This document shows positions 1 to 9,395 of a stretch of DNA of 58,692 bases, in pieces. Position 1 is the first letter of the stretch; the number at the start of each line of letters is the position of its first letter. The translations under genes and the position numbers were made by a program. The DNA is from Sediminimonas sp. GTDB taxonomy: Bacteria > Pseudomonadota > Alphaproteobacteria > Rhodobacterales > Rhodobacteraceae. A model generated the notes under the pieces. It worked only from the letters and a program-made list of their open reading frames with translations. It made no database searches and was not told the DNA's origin. The stretch covers positions 1 through 58,692 of the forward strand of contig NZ_JAGXFK010000032.1 of the NCBI RefSeq assembly GCF_024637375.1. The letters are read 5' to 3'.

Positions 1-156
1 CGAGCCCTGCGCCTCGAGCACCGCCGCCGAGACGATGTTCTCGCTCGCGATCAGCTCAATCTCGTCGCGCTGACGCGACAGCTCGTCACGGATCGCGCCG
101 AAAACCGCCACGTCGCGCGTCTCAAGCGATGCCGTGAAAAAGGAAGGGTCGGTCAT
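1..156 (-). CDS. glyA: Serine hydroxymethyltransferase, N-terminal part (runs off the window start)
   Basis: The 52 visible codons begin [15 protein letters not shown] and continue through [14 protein letters not shown], the highly conserved N-terminal signature of serine hydroxymethyltransferase. The enzyme interconverts serine and glycine using PLP and tetrahydrofolate in the cytoplasm. The start is the ATG read leftward from 156. The PLP lysine and most of the protein lie outside the window. It is divergent from nadK, with about 175 bases between the two starts. The identity is secure from the N-terminus alone, but completeness cannot be judged. Confidence 0.93.
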   Translation of the reverse strand, partial: MTDPSFFTASLETRDVAVFGAIRDELSRQRDEIELIASENIVSAAVLEAQGS

Positions 157-332
157 GTCGTGGCTCCGTCCAAGGATATCGTTTGTCGCTCTGGTAGTCG
201 AAAGGCGGGTGGGGTGGAAGTGCCGAAAGCGACGCAGTCGCGCAGCTCCGCGTCAGGTCTGGTGTCTGGCGACGCAATGTGGTTCGATCCGGCTCTGCGG
301 CAAGCGGGGTCATGCAGGAAGGTCGGATCACC

Positions 333-1088
333 ATGAAAATCGCTTTTCTGGCCAGCCAGGCCGAGAGCGCAGAGCGTGCGAAGGAAGATCTGGCGCGGCG
401 CTACGGCAACGCGCCCCTTGCCGAGGCCGAGGCGATCGTGGCCCTGGGCGGCGACGGGTTCATGCTGCACACGCTGCACGGTACGCAGCACCTGTCGGTG
501 CCGGTTTACGGGATGAACCGCGGCACCGTGGGGTTCCTGATGAACGAGTTTTCGCCGGACGACCTGACAGGGCGGTTGCGCGAGGCCGAGGAAGCCGTGA
601 TCAACCCACTATCAATGAAGGCCGGCTGCCTTGACAGCACCGTGCACGAGGCTCTGGCCATCAACGAGGTGTCGCTTTTGCGCGAGGGGCCGCAAGCCGC
701 GAAGCTGCGCATCACCGTCGATGGGCGGATCCGGCTGGAAGAATTGGTCTGCGACGGGGCGCTGGTGGCGACGCCCGCCGGATCGACCGCCTACAATTAC
801 AGCGCCCACGGCCCGATCCTGCCGATCGGCGCGGATGTCCTGGCGATAACTGCCGTGGCCGCTTTCCGGCCGCGGCGCTGGCGCGGGGCCTTGGTGCCCA
901 AGACGGCGCAGGTACGCTTTGACGTTCTGGACGCCGAAAGGCGCCCGGTGATGGCCGAGGGCGATGGGCAGGCGGTGCGCGATGTGGAATGGGTGGAAGT
1001 CCGTTCGGAGCCGAGTATCGTGCACCGGCTTCTGTTCGATCCCGGTCACGGGCTGGAAGAACGGTTGATCCGCGAACAATTCGTCTGA
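333..1088 (+). CDS. nadK: NAD kinase
   Basis: This 251-residue protein should phosphorylate NAD to NADP with ATP in the cytoplasm. The ATP-grasping GGDG motif lies near residue 37 ([11 protein letters not shown]). It is followed by the conserved NE in AINEVSLL and the NAD-binding [15 protein letters not shown] segment, all typical of the NAD kinase family. The length fits the short alphaproteobacterial form. I chose the ATG at 333 because the protein begins MKIAFLAS and an AGGAAGG box lies upstream; a longer in-frame start at 279 adds residues unlike the family. The gene stands alone, divergent from glyA. Confidence 0.95.
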   Translation: MKIAFLASQAESAERAKEDLARRYGNAPLAEAEAIVALGGDGFMLHTLHGTQHLSVPVYGMNRGTVGFLMNEFSPDDLTGRLREAEEAVINPLSMKAGCLDSTVHEALAINEVSLLREGPQAAKLRITVDGRIRLEELVCDGALVATPAGSTAYNYSAHGPILPIGADVLAITAVAAFRPRRWRGALVPKTAQVRFDVLDAERRPVMAEGDGQAVRDVEWVEVRSEPSIVHRLLFDPGHGLEERLIREQFV

Positions 1089-1392
1089 GGGCGGTTGCCG
1101 GCCTTGCTTTCGATTCCGCGCGCGGTGTCGTGACGCGGGGGTGATGAAAACCATTTTAAAACAGAAATTTACACTCGCTGCTATCCGATAGCGGCGCGCT
1201 TGGATGCAGGTGAAATCGCATGGCAGCCGCCATGTCAGCCGATAGCGCCGCCGCGTTATTGCCCGGCATTGGCGCTCGGGGCCAGCTTTGGCACATCGGC
1301 ACCGCGCCGCTGGCGCACCACCCGATGCACATCACCCGTATCCCCGGCGAGGCCGGGACCGCGAAAAGCAAATTGCACCAAGGAGACAAACC
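1089..1392. other. Intergenic region between nadK and the curli-like genes
   Basis: About 300 bases without a convincing gene. An AT-rich patch (about 1147-1176) is followed by a short palindrome, GCTATCCGATAGC (1180-1192). Either could belong to the promoter or leader of the curli-like genes, but I cannot define -35/-10 boxes with confidence. The ORFs crossing this region have poor codon use and no recognisable content. Confidence 0.4.
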
Positions 1393-1830
1393 ATGACCTT
1401 CAAGATCGCATTCAAGGCCGCCGCAACCGTTCTGGTTCTCGCTGGCACGGCCCTGCCCACCCTCGCGGGCGGAAGCCGCGTTTTCATCGAGCAGTCGGGC
1501 ATCGACAACGGTGTCGGCGGGGCACAGCACGGCAACTGGAACCGCATGAGCGTCAGCCAGAGGGGCTGGAGCAATAGCGCGATTTCGGTTCAGGACGGCA
1601 ACGGCAACCTTACCGTGGTCGGCCAGCAGGGGCGGCACAACGAGGCGGATTCCGTCCAGCGCGGCGACTGCAACGTCAACGGAACGGCGCAGTTCGGCTC
1701 CCGCAACAGCGCCCGCACACGCCAGTACGGCGATTGCAACGCCGTGGGCGTGATCCAGGCCGGGCACGGCAACGACGCCGAGGCGCACCAGCGCGGCTCC
1801 GGCAATGTTGCCGTAATCGTGCAGGATTGA
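1393..1830 (+). CDS. Curlin-repeat amyloid protein (CsgA/CsgB family)
   Basis: A 145-residue exported protein. Residues 1-25 form a signal peptide (MTFKIAFKAAATVLVLAGTA, cleaved after a small-residue stretch). The remainder is about ten curlin units of the Q-x-G-x-x-N type (QSGIDN, QHGNWN, QRGWSN, QQGRHN, QFGSRN and others). Curlins polymerise outside the cell into amyloid fibres that build biofilm matrix. An AGGAG box at 1381 fixes the ATG. Oddly, two units carry a cysteine in the loop (QRGDCN and QYGDCN), which is unusual for curlins. The next gene encodes a CsgH-like chaperone and a second curlin follows. I cannot decide between major and minor subunit. Confidence 0.85.
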   Translation: MTFKIAFKAAATVLVLAGTALPTLAGGSRVFIEQSGIDNGVGGAQHGNWNRMSVSQRGWSNSAISVQDGNGNLTVVGQQGRHNEADSVQRGDCNVNGTAQFGSRNSARTRQYGDCNAVGVIQAGHGNDAEAHQRGSGNVAVIVQD

Positions 1831-1916
1831 GCCGCCCCGGCGTGCGGGCCGCCCTGTCCTCCCCCTGCGGAGGCCCGCACGCTGCGTCATCCCGACAATT
1901 CGAAAGGAAAAGAAAA

Positions 1917-2339
1917 ATGACAGTCCCCTTCGCGAAATCCACGCGGCGCGGTGGCAAGGCGACCATGCTTGCGCTTGGCCTGCTCGGGGTGGCCGGTGCC
2001 GCGGCCATCCCCGCCATTTCGGCTGAATCCACGCCGTCGCGGCTGCGTTGCGAGATCGGCGTCACCCCGATGGTGTCGGGTGGCGTGAAGCTTGAGGGCC
2101 GCGTCGTGGCCGACCGCGCCGTCACCGGCCGCTACGAGATGCGGATCAATCGCAACGGTGGCGGCGGTTCGGCGCGCATCGCGCAATCGGGCGATTTCAC
2201 TGCCGATGCCGGCGCACCCGTCACCGTTGGTCAGGCAACCTTCGGCGGCGAAGCCGGGCAATACGATGTCCGACTGACGCTCATCTGGAGCGGCCAATCC
2301 GTGACCTGCCGCAGCGGCGATCCGGTCGCTGACCTCTAA
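1917..2339 (+). CDS. csgH: CsgH-like curli chaperone/inhibitor, exported
   Basis: This 140-residue protein has an N-terminal membrane/signal segment (residues about 15-35, LALGLLGVAGAAAIPAISA). A small beta-rich domain follows, with two cysteines (RLRCEIG near residue 43 and SVTCRSG near the end). Alphaproteobacterial curli loci carry CsgH, a periplasmic protein of this size and shape that holds curlin soluble. Family features seen are the early cysteine, the RYEMRINRNGGGGSARIAQSG stretch and the position between curlins. The ATG at 1917 follows an AAAGGAAA box. The assignment rests on pattern and context and is fairly secure. Confidence 0.8.
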   Translation: MTVPFAKSTRRGGKATMLALGLLGVAGAAAIPAISAESTPSRLRCEIGVTPMVSGGVKLEGRVVADRAVTGRYEMRINRNGGGGSARIAQSGDFTADAGAPVTVGQATFGGEAGQYDVRLTLIWSGQSVTCRSGDPVADL

Positions 2340-2369
2340 CCTCATTGCAAACCCGAAAGGAATTCCGAC

Positions 2370-2771
2370 ATGAAACGCACGATCATCACCGCAACCCTTC
2401 TCGCCCTATCCACAGCCATGGCCGCGCCGGCATCGGCCGGCGGGTCGATCAGCCTGGAGATCGAGCCGCGCAACGCCGACGAGCGTCGCGCCATGCGCGC
2501 CGGGCTCACTCTCTACGCGCTCGCCAGGCACATGGAGGGCGATGCCGTCATCCGCCAGCGCGGCGACGGAAACGCTGCCGGCATCGCGCAGCGCGGACGC
2601 GGCGGCCTGGGCATCATCGAGCAGGATGGCGACGGTCACACCGCGACCTTGTCGCAGAATGGCGATGGCCAGATGTACGGGATATTCCAGACCGGCGACG
2701 GCACGACCGGCCATGTCGGCCAGCGCCGCGATGGCGATACCGGCATCCTGATACAGCACGGTTGGCGATAG
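2370..2771 (+). CDS. Second curlin-repeat protein (CsgA/CsgB family)
   Basis: A 133-residue exported protein with a clear signal peptide (MKRTIITATLLALSTAMAAPASA). A non-repeat stretch of about 40 residues (EIEPRNADERRAM...) comes next, then about seven curlin-like units (QRGDGN, QRGRGG, QDGDGH, QNGDGQ, QTGDGT and others). The repeats are glycine- and aspartate-rich, and the asparagine is often replaced, so this protein may be a nucleator or a calcium-sensitive subunit; that is inference. An AAAGGAATT box precedes the ATG at 2370. It is the last gene of the curli-like trio and ends just before a strong terminator. CsgE, CsgF and the CsgG pore are not in the window. Confidence 0.82.
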   Translation: MKRTIITATLLALSTAMAAPASAGGSISLEIEPRNADERRAMRAGLTLYALARHMEGDAVIRQRGDGNAAGIAQRGRGGLGIIEQDGDGHTATLSQNGDGQMYGIFQTGDGTTGHVGQRRDGDTGILIQHGWR

Positions 2772-2795
2772 CACCCGGGCGCGGTTGCGCCGTGC

Positions 2796-2826
2796 GCAAA
2801 GGGGCCCCCGCCCGGGGCCCCTTTGC
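2796..2826. terminator. Bidirectional hairpin terminator between the curli-like genes and prpE
   Basis: A perfect 13-base-pair stem (GCAAAGGGGCCCC at 2796-2808 with its complement at 2814-2826) surrounds a 5-base loop. It lies between convergent genes that end at 2771 (plus) and 2838 (minus), so it can end transcription from both sides. There is no long T tract, but stem strength and placement support the call. Confidence 0.8.
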
Positions 2827-2837
2827 CTGTTGCGCGA

Positions 2838-4733
2838 TCAGCCCTTGGCGTAGCCGGTCGGTTGCAGGGCTTCCCTGATTTCGTCGAGGATCGCCGGGTC
2901 GTCGATGGTGGCAGGCATCTTGAAATCCTCGCCGTTGGCCAGCTTGACCATGGTGGCGCGCAGGATCTTGCCCGAGCGTGTCTTGGGCAGCCGGTCGACC
3001 ACCACGGCCAGCTTGAACGCGGCGACGGGGCCGATCTCGCGGCGGACCATGGCGACGCATTCGCGCACGATTTCCTCGTGCGCGCGGTTCACGCCCTTGG
3101 TCAGGCACAAGAACCCCATCGGCAGTTGCCCCTTGAGCTCGTCCGCCACTCCGATCACGGCGCATTCGGCCACGTCGGGGTGGTTGGCAAGCACCTCTTC
3201 CATGGCGCCGGTCGAAAGCCGGTGGCCGGCGACGTTGATGACATCGTCGGTGCGCGCCATGATGTAGAGATAGCCGTCCTCGTCGATCATGCCGGCATCT
3301 CCGGTCTCGTAGTAGCCGGGGAAGTGGTCGAGATAGGATTTGCGGAACCGCGCCTCGGCGTTCCACAGGTTGGGCAGGGTGCCCGGCGGCAGCGGCAGCT
3401 TGATCGCCACCGCGCCCAGCGTGTCGGGGCCTTGCGGTTGGCCGCCTTCGTCAAGGATCTGCACGTCGTAGCCCGGCATCGGCACGCCCGACGAGCCGAT
3501 CTTGATCTCCATCTCCTCGATCCCCATGGGGATGCCGGTGATCGCCCAGCCGGTTTCGGTCTGCCACCAGTGATCGACGACCGGCACGCCAAGCTGATCC
3601 TTGGCCCAGTTGATGGTATCGGGATCGGCGCGTTCGCCGGCAAGATAGAGCGTGCGCAGGCAACTCAGGTCATATTTGCGCACGAACTCGCCCTTGGGAT
3701 CCTCGCGCTTGATGGCGCGAAAGGCCGTGGGCGCGGTAAAGAAGCTGCGCACGTTGTGTTCCGATATCACCCGCCAGAACGTGCCGGCGTCCGGCGTGCC
3801 CACCGGCTTGCCCTCGAACACCACGGTGGTGTTGCCATGGATCAGCGGCGCGTAGCAGATATAGCTATGGCCGACGACCCAGCCCACGTCGGAGGCGGCC
3901 CAGAACACGTCGCCCGGATCGACATTGTAGAGATTCTTCATCGACCAGTTGAGCGCCACCAGGTGCCCGGCGGTGGCCCGGATCACACCCTTGGGCTGAC
4001 CGGTGGTGCCCGAGGTGTAAAGGATGTAGGCGGGGTGATTGCCCTCGACGGGCACGCAGTCGGCGGGGGCGGCGCCGTACTGGAAACTGTGCCAGCCGAA
4101 ATCGCGGCCCTCGATCATCTTCGCCACTTCCTCTTCACGCTGAAGGATGACGCAGAAATCGGGTTTGTGCGTGGCCTGTTCTATGGCCCCGTCGAGCAGC
4201 GGCTTGTAATGAACCAGGCGCCCCGGCTCGACCCCGCAGGACGCGGCCAGGATCGCCTTGGGCTTGGCGTCATCAATGCGCACCGCCAGTTCGTGGCTGG
4301 CAAAGCCGCCGAACACGACCGAATGGATCGCGCCCAGCCGGGCGCAGGCCAGCATCGCCTCGATCGCCTCGGGCACCATGGGCATGTAGATGATCACGCG
4401 ATCACCCTTTTCGATCCCCTTGGCGCGCAGTGCGCCGGCCAGCATGGCCACGCGGTTGCGCAGTTCGGAATAGGTGATCTTGTGGGTGCGCCCGGTCACC
4501 GGGCTGTCGTGGATGATGGCGTATTGCGGCCCGCGGCCGGCCTCGACATGGCGGTCGACAGCGTTCCAGCAGGTGTTGACCATGCCGTCGCTGAACCATT
4601 CGTAAAGCGGCGCGTTATCGTCAAACAGCGCCTTGCTGGGCTTGCGGTCCCAGTCGATGGCCTCGGCCTGCTTCATCCAGAACCCGTCGGGGTCGGCTTG
4701 CGAGGCGTTGTATATCTCGGCGTAAGTGGTCAT
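2838..4733 (-). CDS. prpE: Propionyl-CoA synthetase
   Basis: A 631-residue acyl-adenylate-forming enzyme that activates propionate (and perhaps acrylate or acetate) to its CoA thioester. Visible motifs are the P-loop YTSGTTGQPKG near residue 250, the WWQTETGW active-site segment near 390, YYETGDAG near 475, and KTRSGKILR with the catalytic lysine near 595. The N-terminal ACAS-type cap (YAEIYNASQADPDGFW) favours PrpE over acetyl-CoA synthetase. I took the ATG at 4733, preceded by GGAGGAG, over the longer frame. In marine roseobacters PrpE also serves acrylate and propionate released from DMSP breakdown; that role here is inference. Confidence 0.93.
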   Translation of the reverse strand: MTTYAEIYNASQADPDGFWMKQAEAIDWDRKPSKALFDDNAPLYEWFSDGMVNTCWNAVDRHVEAGRGPQYAIIHDSPVTGRTHKITYSELRNRVAMLAGALRAKGIEKGDRVIIYMPMVPEAIEAMLACARLGAIHSVVFGGFASHELAVRIDDAKPKAILAASCGVEPGRLVHYKPLLDGAIEQATHKPDFCVILQREEEVAKMIEGRDFGWHSFQYGAAPADCVPVEGNHPAYILYTSGTTGQPKGVIRATAGHLVALNWSMKNLYNVDPGDVFWAASDVGWVVGHSYICYAPLIHGNTTVVFEGKPVGTPDAGTFWRVISEHNVRSFFTAPTAFRAIKREDPKGEFVRKYDLSCLRTLYLAGERADPDTINWAKDQLGVPVVDHWWQTETGWAITGIPMGIEEMEIKIGSSGVPMPGYDVQILDEGGQPQGPDTLGAVAIKLPLPPGTLPNLWNAEARFRKSYLDHFPGYYETGDAGMIDEDGYLYIMARTDDVINVAGHRLSTGAMEEVLANHPDVAECAVIGVADELKGQLPMGFLCLTKGVNRAHEEIVRECVAMVRREIGPVAAFKLAVVVDRLPKTRSGKILRATMVKLANGEDFKMPATIDDPAILDEIREALQPTGYAKG

Positions 4734-4885
4734 GTGGCTCCTCCATCCAGCATGCGGCTGTATGCCGTTCGCACGTTTGTTACGCCGCGTCACACTGTCG
4801 GGCAAGGGGGGCACCTGCGCCGCCTTGCCGCTGTTTGCGCTATCGCCGGGGCGCCGGATGCCGGGTGCCGGTCACGGCGCACCGC

Positions 4886-7165
4886 TCAGCCATAATGGGC
4901 CACCGGCGTGCCGGCGATGGCAGCCATGTTCAGCAGGCCGCGCGGGGTGATCGACGGGTTGACGATATGGGCGCGGTTTCCCATGCCCATCAGGATCGGC
5001 CCGACCTCGAGGCCGCCGCCCTTCATCTTGAGGATGTTGCGCACCCCGCTGGCGGCGTCGGCATGGCCGAAGATCAGCACATTTGCCGGCCCTTTGAGGC
5101 GATTGCCGGGCAGCAGGCGGTCGCGCAGTTCGGGGTCGAGCGCGGTATCGACGTTCATCTCGCCCTCGTAGGCGAAATCGCGCGGTTCGCTGTCGAGGAT
5201 GCCGACGGCGGCGCGCAGGCGCGCGCCCGAGCCCTCGGCCTGGTTGCCGAACTGCGATTGCGAACAGAAGGCCACGCGCGGCTCCAGCCCGAAGCGGCGC
5301 ACATGCCGCGCCGCGCCTATCGCGGCCTCGGCCAGTTGCTCGGGCGTGGGCAGCGAGTGCACATGCGTGTCGGCGATGAATATCGGCCCGTCTTCCATGA
5401 TCATCATGGACAACGCACCGTGCGGACGCAAATCGCCCTCGGCCAGTACCTGCGTGACATAATTGAGATGCCAGCGGTATTCGCCGAAGGTGCCGCAAAT
5501 CAGGCTGTCGGCTTCGCCGCGATGAACCATCACTGCCCCGATCGCGGTGGTGTTGGTGCGCATGATCGCGCGCGCCAGGTCGGGCGTCACGCCGCGCCGC
5601 GACATGATCTCATGATAGCTGCCCCAGTAGTCGCGGTAGCGGGGGTCGTTCTCGGGGTTGACGATCTGCACATCCCGCCCCGGCTTGATGGTCAGGCTGG
5701 CGCGTTCGGCGCGTGCCTCGATCACCTCGGGGCGGCCGATCAGGATCGGCTGCTCGGTCGTGTCCTCCAGGATCGCCTGCGCGGCGCGTAGCACGCGCTC
5801 GTCCTCGCCTTCGGCAAAGACGATCCGGCGCGAGGCGGTGCGCGCGGCTTCGAACACCGGGCGCATCAGCAGCGCCGACTTGAATACCGACCCGTCGAGG
5901 CGGGCCTTGTATTCGTCGATATCCTCGATCGGGCGCGTGGCGACGCCCGATTCCATCGCCGCGCGCGCCACCGAGGACGACACGATCCCGACAAGCCGCG
6001 GATCGAAGGGCTTGGGAATCAAATATTCCGGCCCGAAGGTCATGGTTTCGCCACGATAGGCCGCCGCCGCCTCGGCCGAGGTGGTGGCGCGGGCCAGGTC
6101 GGCGATGCCGTCGATGCAGGCCAGTTGCATGGCATCGTTGATCTCGGTCGCACCGACGTCCAATGCCCCGCGAAAAATGAACGGAAAGCAAAGCACGTTG
6201 TTGACCTGGTTGGGGAAATCGCTGCGCCCGGTAGCGATGATCGCGTCCGGTGCGACGCTGCGCACCTCGTCTGGCAGGATCTCGGGCGTCGGGTTGGCCA
6301 ATGCAAAGATGATCGGCTGCGGTGCCATCCGGGCCACCATGTCGGGCGTCAGGGCGCCGGGCCCCGACAAGCCGAGAAACATGTCGGCGCCGTCGATCAC
6401 CTCGGCCATGTCGCGCATCTCGGAGGCTTGCGCATAGGCCGCCTTCTGCGGGTTCATGTCCAGCTCACGGCCCTCGTAGACAAGCCCGTGGATATCGCAC
6501 AGCCAGACGTTTTCGCGCCGCACCCCCATTTTCAGAAGCATGTTCAGGCAGGCGATCCCGGCCGCGCCGCCGCCGGCGCTGACAACCTTGATATCCTCGA
6601 ACCGCTTGCCCGATACGTGGCAAGCGTTCTTGGCCGCCGCGCCGACCACGATGGCGGTGCCGTGCTGGTCGTCGTGGAATACGGGGATGTTCATGCGCTC
6701 GCGGCAGATCTGTTCGACAATGAAGCAATCGGGCGCCTTGATGTCCTCGAGGTTGATGGCACCGAAGGTCGGCCCGAGCGCGCAGACGATCTCGGCCAGT
6801 TTCTCGGGGTCGGGCTCGTCGAGTTCGAGATCGAAGCAGTCGATCCCGGCGAATTTCTTGAACAGGACGGCCTTGCCCTCCATCACCGGCTTGGCGGCCA
6901 GCGGGCCGATATTGCCAAGGCCCAGAACCGCGGTGCCGTTGGTGACCACTCCCACCAGGTTGCCGCGCGCGGTATAGCGGCTGGCATTTGTCTCGAGCTT
7001 GCCGATCTCGATGCAGGCTTCGGCGACGCCGGGCGAGTAGGCGCGCGACAGGTCGCGGCCGTTCGCCAGCGGCTTGGTCGCGCGGATCTCCAGCTTGCCG
7101 GGCCGCGGATACTCGTGATAGGCCAACGCCGCCTGCCGGTCGGCCTCCTTGTGGTTTTCCGTCAC
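4886..7165 (-). CDS. maeB: NADP-dependent malic enzyme with C-terminal phosphotransacetylase-like domain
   Basis: A 759-residue fusion that decarboxylates malate to pyruvate. The malic-enzyme part covers residues about 1-425, with [12 protein letters not shown], the metal-binding FHDDQHGTA and an NAD(P)-binding segment ([18 protein letters not shown]). Residues about 430-759 form a PTA_PTB-like domain ([17 protein letters not shown]...), usually regulatory and acetyl-CoA-responsive rather than catalytic. The start codon is GTG at 7165, with GGGAGGAAAG upstream; the mature N-terminus [18 protein letters not shown] matches the family. The length is normal for this bidomain class. It is transcribed alone, divergent from upp. 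Confidence 0.94.
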   Translation of the reverse strand: MTENHKEADRQAALAYHEYPRPGKLEIRATKPLANGRDLSRAYSPGVAEACIEIGKLETNASRYTARGNLVGVVTNGTAVLGLGNIGPLAAKPVMEGKAVLFKKFAGIDCFDLELDEPDPEKLAEIVCALGPTFGAINLEDIKAPDCFIVEQICRERMNIPVFHDDQHGTAIVVGAAAKNACHVSGKRFEDIKVVSAGGGAAGIACLNMLLKMGVRRENVWLCDIHGLVYEGRELDMNPQKAAYAQASEMRDMAEVIDGADMFLGLSGPGALTPDMVARMAPQPIIFALANPTPEILPDEVRSVAPDAIIATGRSDFPNQVNNVLCFPFIFRGALDVGATEINDAMQLACIDGIADLARATTSAEAAAAYRGETMTFGPEYLIPKPFDPRLVGIVSSSVARAAMESGVATRPIEDIDEYKARLDGSVFKSALLMRPVFEAARTASRRIVFAEGEDERVLRAAQAILEDTTEQPILIGRPEVIEARAERASLTIKPGRDVQIVNPENDPRYRDYWGSYHEIMSRRGVTPDLARAIMRTNTTAIGAVMVHRGEADSLICGTFGEYRWHLNYVTQVLAEGDLRPHGALSMMIMEDGPIFIADTHVHSLPTPEQLAEAAIGAARHVRRFGLEPRVAFCSQSQFGNQAEGSGARLRAAVGILDSEPRDFAYEGEMNVDTALDPELRDRLLPGNRLKGPANVLIFGHADAASGVRNILKMKGGGLEVGPILMGMGNRAHIVNPSITPRGLLNMAAIAGTPVAHYG

Positions 7166-7203
7166 TGCCTTTCCTCCCTGTCGCCGTCTTGTTTCCGCTG
7201 GAT

Positions 7204-7217
7204 AGTTTAACGCTAAA
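7204..7217. promoter_or_regulatory. Short palindrome upstream of the malic enzyme gene
   Basis: The AT-rich string AGTTTAACGCTAAAC contains GTTTA-ACGC-TAAAC, a 5-base palindrome about 40 bases upstream of the malic enzyme GTG in an otherwise GC-rich leader. It may be an operator or part of the promoter. No regulator is assigned. Confidence 0.3.
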
Positions 7218-7409
7218 CGTTTTCCAGGCGGGAAAGTCGCGCTGAATCGTGGCTGGCGCGCGTCCGCTCAGAATGCAGATTTCCAGTGCTGCGGTCACGG
7301 GTTTTCTGCGTGTGATCGGGACCATTGCGCCGGGTGCTGCCACGGGGGTAATGCTGTGCAAACCGTCGTCCGCCACCGGACGGCTGACCCACCACGACCC
7401 GGAGCAGCC

Positions 7410-8042
7410 ATGAGCCAGCATCTTACCACTGTCTATCACCCCTTGATCCAGCACAACCTGACCCTGCTGCGCGATGGGACGACATCGACGCCCCAGTTCC
7501 GCCGGCTGCTGCGCGAGATCAGCCTGGTGATGGCCGCCGAAGCCACCCGCGACCTGCCCATGACCACCCGCCGGATCGAGACCCCGCTGGAGCCAATGGA
7601 GGCTCCGGTGCTGGAAGGGCGCGCGCCGGTGCTGGTGTCGATATTGCGTGCCGGCAATGGCCTGCTCGACGGCCTGCTGGAGGTTGTTTCCGAGGCGGAT
7701 GTCGGGTTCGTGGGGCTTTATCGCGACAAAGACACGCTGAGGCCGGTTCAATATTACTGCAAGCTGCCCGATGGGCTGGATGCGCGCCGGGTCATCGTGG
7801 TGGACCCGATGCTGGCCACCGGGAATTCCTCGGCCGCGACGGTCGATCTGCTCAAGCAAGCGGGCGCGCGCGACATCCGCTTTGTGTGCCTGCTGGCGGC
7901 GCCCGAGGGTGTGGCCCGCATGAAACAGGCGCACCCGGACGTGCCGATCATGACCGCGGCCCTTGATCGGGAGCTAAGCGACAAGGGTTATATCCTGCCC
8001 GGTCTGGGCGATGCGGGTGACCGGATGTACGGCACCAAATAG
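7410..8042 (+). CDS. upp: Uracil phosphoribosyltransferase
   Basis: A 210-residue cytoplasmic salvage enzyme joining uracil and PRPP to give UMP. Features are the N-terminal [13 protein letters not shown], the PRPP loop [14 protein letters not shown] near residues 130-145, and the uracil-binding C-terminus [17 protein letters not shown]. The ATG at 7410 gives the usual length of 208-210 residues and follows GGAGCAGCC; a longer start at 7356 would add unrelated residues. It is a single gene followed by a SPOR-domain protein. Confidence 0.96.
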   Translation: MSQHLTTVYHPLIQHNLTLLRDGTTSTPQFRRLLREISLVMAAEATRDLPMTTRRIETPLEPMEAPVLEGRAPVLVSILRAGNGLLDGLLEVVSEADVGFVGLYRDKDTLRPVQYYCKLPDGLDARRVIVVDPMLATGNSSAATVDLLKQAGARDIRFVCLLAAPEGVARMKQAHPDVPIMTAALDRELSDKGYILPGLGDAGDRMYGTK

Positions 8043-8111
8043 AGTGAGCGACGCTTTACTCGTACCAGTATCTGGTGCAGACTGGCGCCAACATTTCGTG
8101 TGGGGGCACAA

Positions 8112-9386
8112 ATGAAAACAACACGTTGGTTGAGCTGCCTGGCAGTCGCCGTCGCAATGACAGGCGGCGCGCTGCACGCGGCGACGCTGCGCAACGCATC
8201 GCCGCCGGCCGAGACGCCGCCGTCCTCTTACAGCGGCAAGCAATACGTGGACAGTCGCGGTTGTATCTACGTGCGTGCCGGGTTCGACGGCGCGGTACGC
8301 TGGGTGCCGCGGGTGACGCGCGATCGGGAGCATATCTGTGGCGCGCGCCCGACGCAGACCGCGGCCAGCCGGCCGCAGACGGCCAAGCCGGCCCCCGAGG
8401 TAGCTGCCGCACCTGCGCCGAAACCGGCCGCGCGCAAACCCGCCGCAGCGAAGGCGCCGGCCGCAACCGCGTTGGCCGCGCCGGCCAAGCCGGCGATGCG
8501 CAAGCCAGTGCGCAAGCCGGTGGTGCCTGCGCAGAAGGCGCACAGCGCCCGCAAATCCATGGTGGCGCAGGGTGTGTGCGCGCAGCTTTCGCCGCTGTCG
8601 CGCCGCTACATGGGCAACGATCCGGACGTGCGTTGCGGGCCGCAAAAGGCCGATCCCGTCAGCGCCGGCCGCGATCAGGGCGCGTCGATGCGGCCTGCCG
8701 CCAACCCGGCACCGGCGCCACGCAAGAAGGTGGTCAGGAACGCGCGCATCGTGCGCGGCACCCGCATCGCGCCGCGCCATGTCTACGAAAACCAGCTCCA
8801 GTCGGCCGACCTGGCCGGCCCGCCCGCAGGCTATGCCCCGGTGTGGACCGATGACAGGCTCAATCGCAAGCGGGCCCATCAGACCCTGACCGGCAAGCGC
8901 AGCATGGAGGCGCGCTGGACCCGCACGGTGCCGCGCGAACTCAAACCCGGGCGATTGCGCGCCGGAACCATGGTTTTCCACCCCGACAGCGCGCGCATCG
9001 TGCGCGGCCCGGCGCGTCAACCGCACCTTTCGACACGGTCGCGGGCATCGGAAAAGCCGGCCGCGGCAACGGCGGCGCAACCGCGTGTTTCGTCGAAGTC
9101 TGCACCTGCATCCGCGGCCACGGCGCCGCGCCCCGGCAAGGCGGCACGGCGCCAGGTGACGCATCAATACGTGCAGGTGGCGCATTTCTCGGACGAAGGC
9201 GCGATGCGGGCTGCAGCGGCGCGGCTCAAGGCCGCCGGCCTGTCGGTGCGGGCCGGACGATACACGCGCAACGGACAGCCGCACCAGATGCTGATGGCCG
9301 GGCCCTACAAGTCGCCCGAGCGGCTGCATGCAGCACTTGCCGCGGCGCGCAAGGCGGGCTTTTCCGGCGCCCGCGTGCGCCAGTAA
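8112..9386 (+). CDS. Exported SPOR-domain protein
   Basis: A 424-residue protein with a signal peptide (MKTTRWLSCLAVAVAMTGGALHA). A short conserved region follows (YVDSRGCIYVRAGFDGAVRWVPRV, with cysteines near 55 and 77). The long middle is Ala/Pro/Lys-rich and low-complexity. The C-terminal SPOR domain occupies residues about 350-424 (HQYVQVAHFSDEGAMRAAAARL ... LMAGPYKSPERLHAALAAAR). SPOR domains bind denuded peptidoglycan at division septa, so a role in cell-wall or division biology is likely. I used the ATG at 8112; a GTG at 8100 is an alternative. The specific function is unknown. Confidence 0.85.
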   Translation: MKTTRWLSCLAVAVAMTGGALHAATLRNASPPAETPPSSYSGKQYVDSRGCIYVRAGFDGAVRWVPRVTRDREHICGARPTQTAASRPQTAKPAPEVAAAPAPKPAARKPAAAKAPAATALAAPAKPAMRKPVRKPVVPAQKAHSARKSMVAQGVCAQLSPLSRRYMGNDPDVRCGPQKADPVSAGRDQGASMRPAANPAPAPRKKVVRNARIVRGTRIAPRHVYENQLQSADLAGPPAGYAPVWTDDRLNRKRAHQTLTGKRSMEARWTRTVPRELKPGRLRAGTMVFHPDSARIVRGPARQPHLSTRSRASEKPAAATAAQPRVSSKSAPASAATAPRPGKAARRQVTHQYVQVAHFSDEGAMRAAAARLKAAGLSVRAGRYTRNGQPHQMLMAGPYKSPERLHAALAAARKAGFSGARVRQ

Positions 9387-9395
9387 GGTCGCCGT

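Noticed and set aside
2823..4895. A 690-codon open frame on the plus strand opposite prpE
   Set aside because: Antisense shadow of a high-GC gene; composition follows the third-position pattern of prpE, and it has no Shine-Dalgarno box or family motif.
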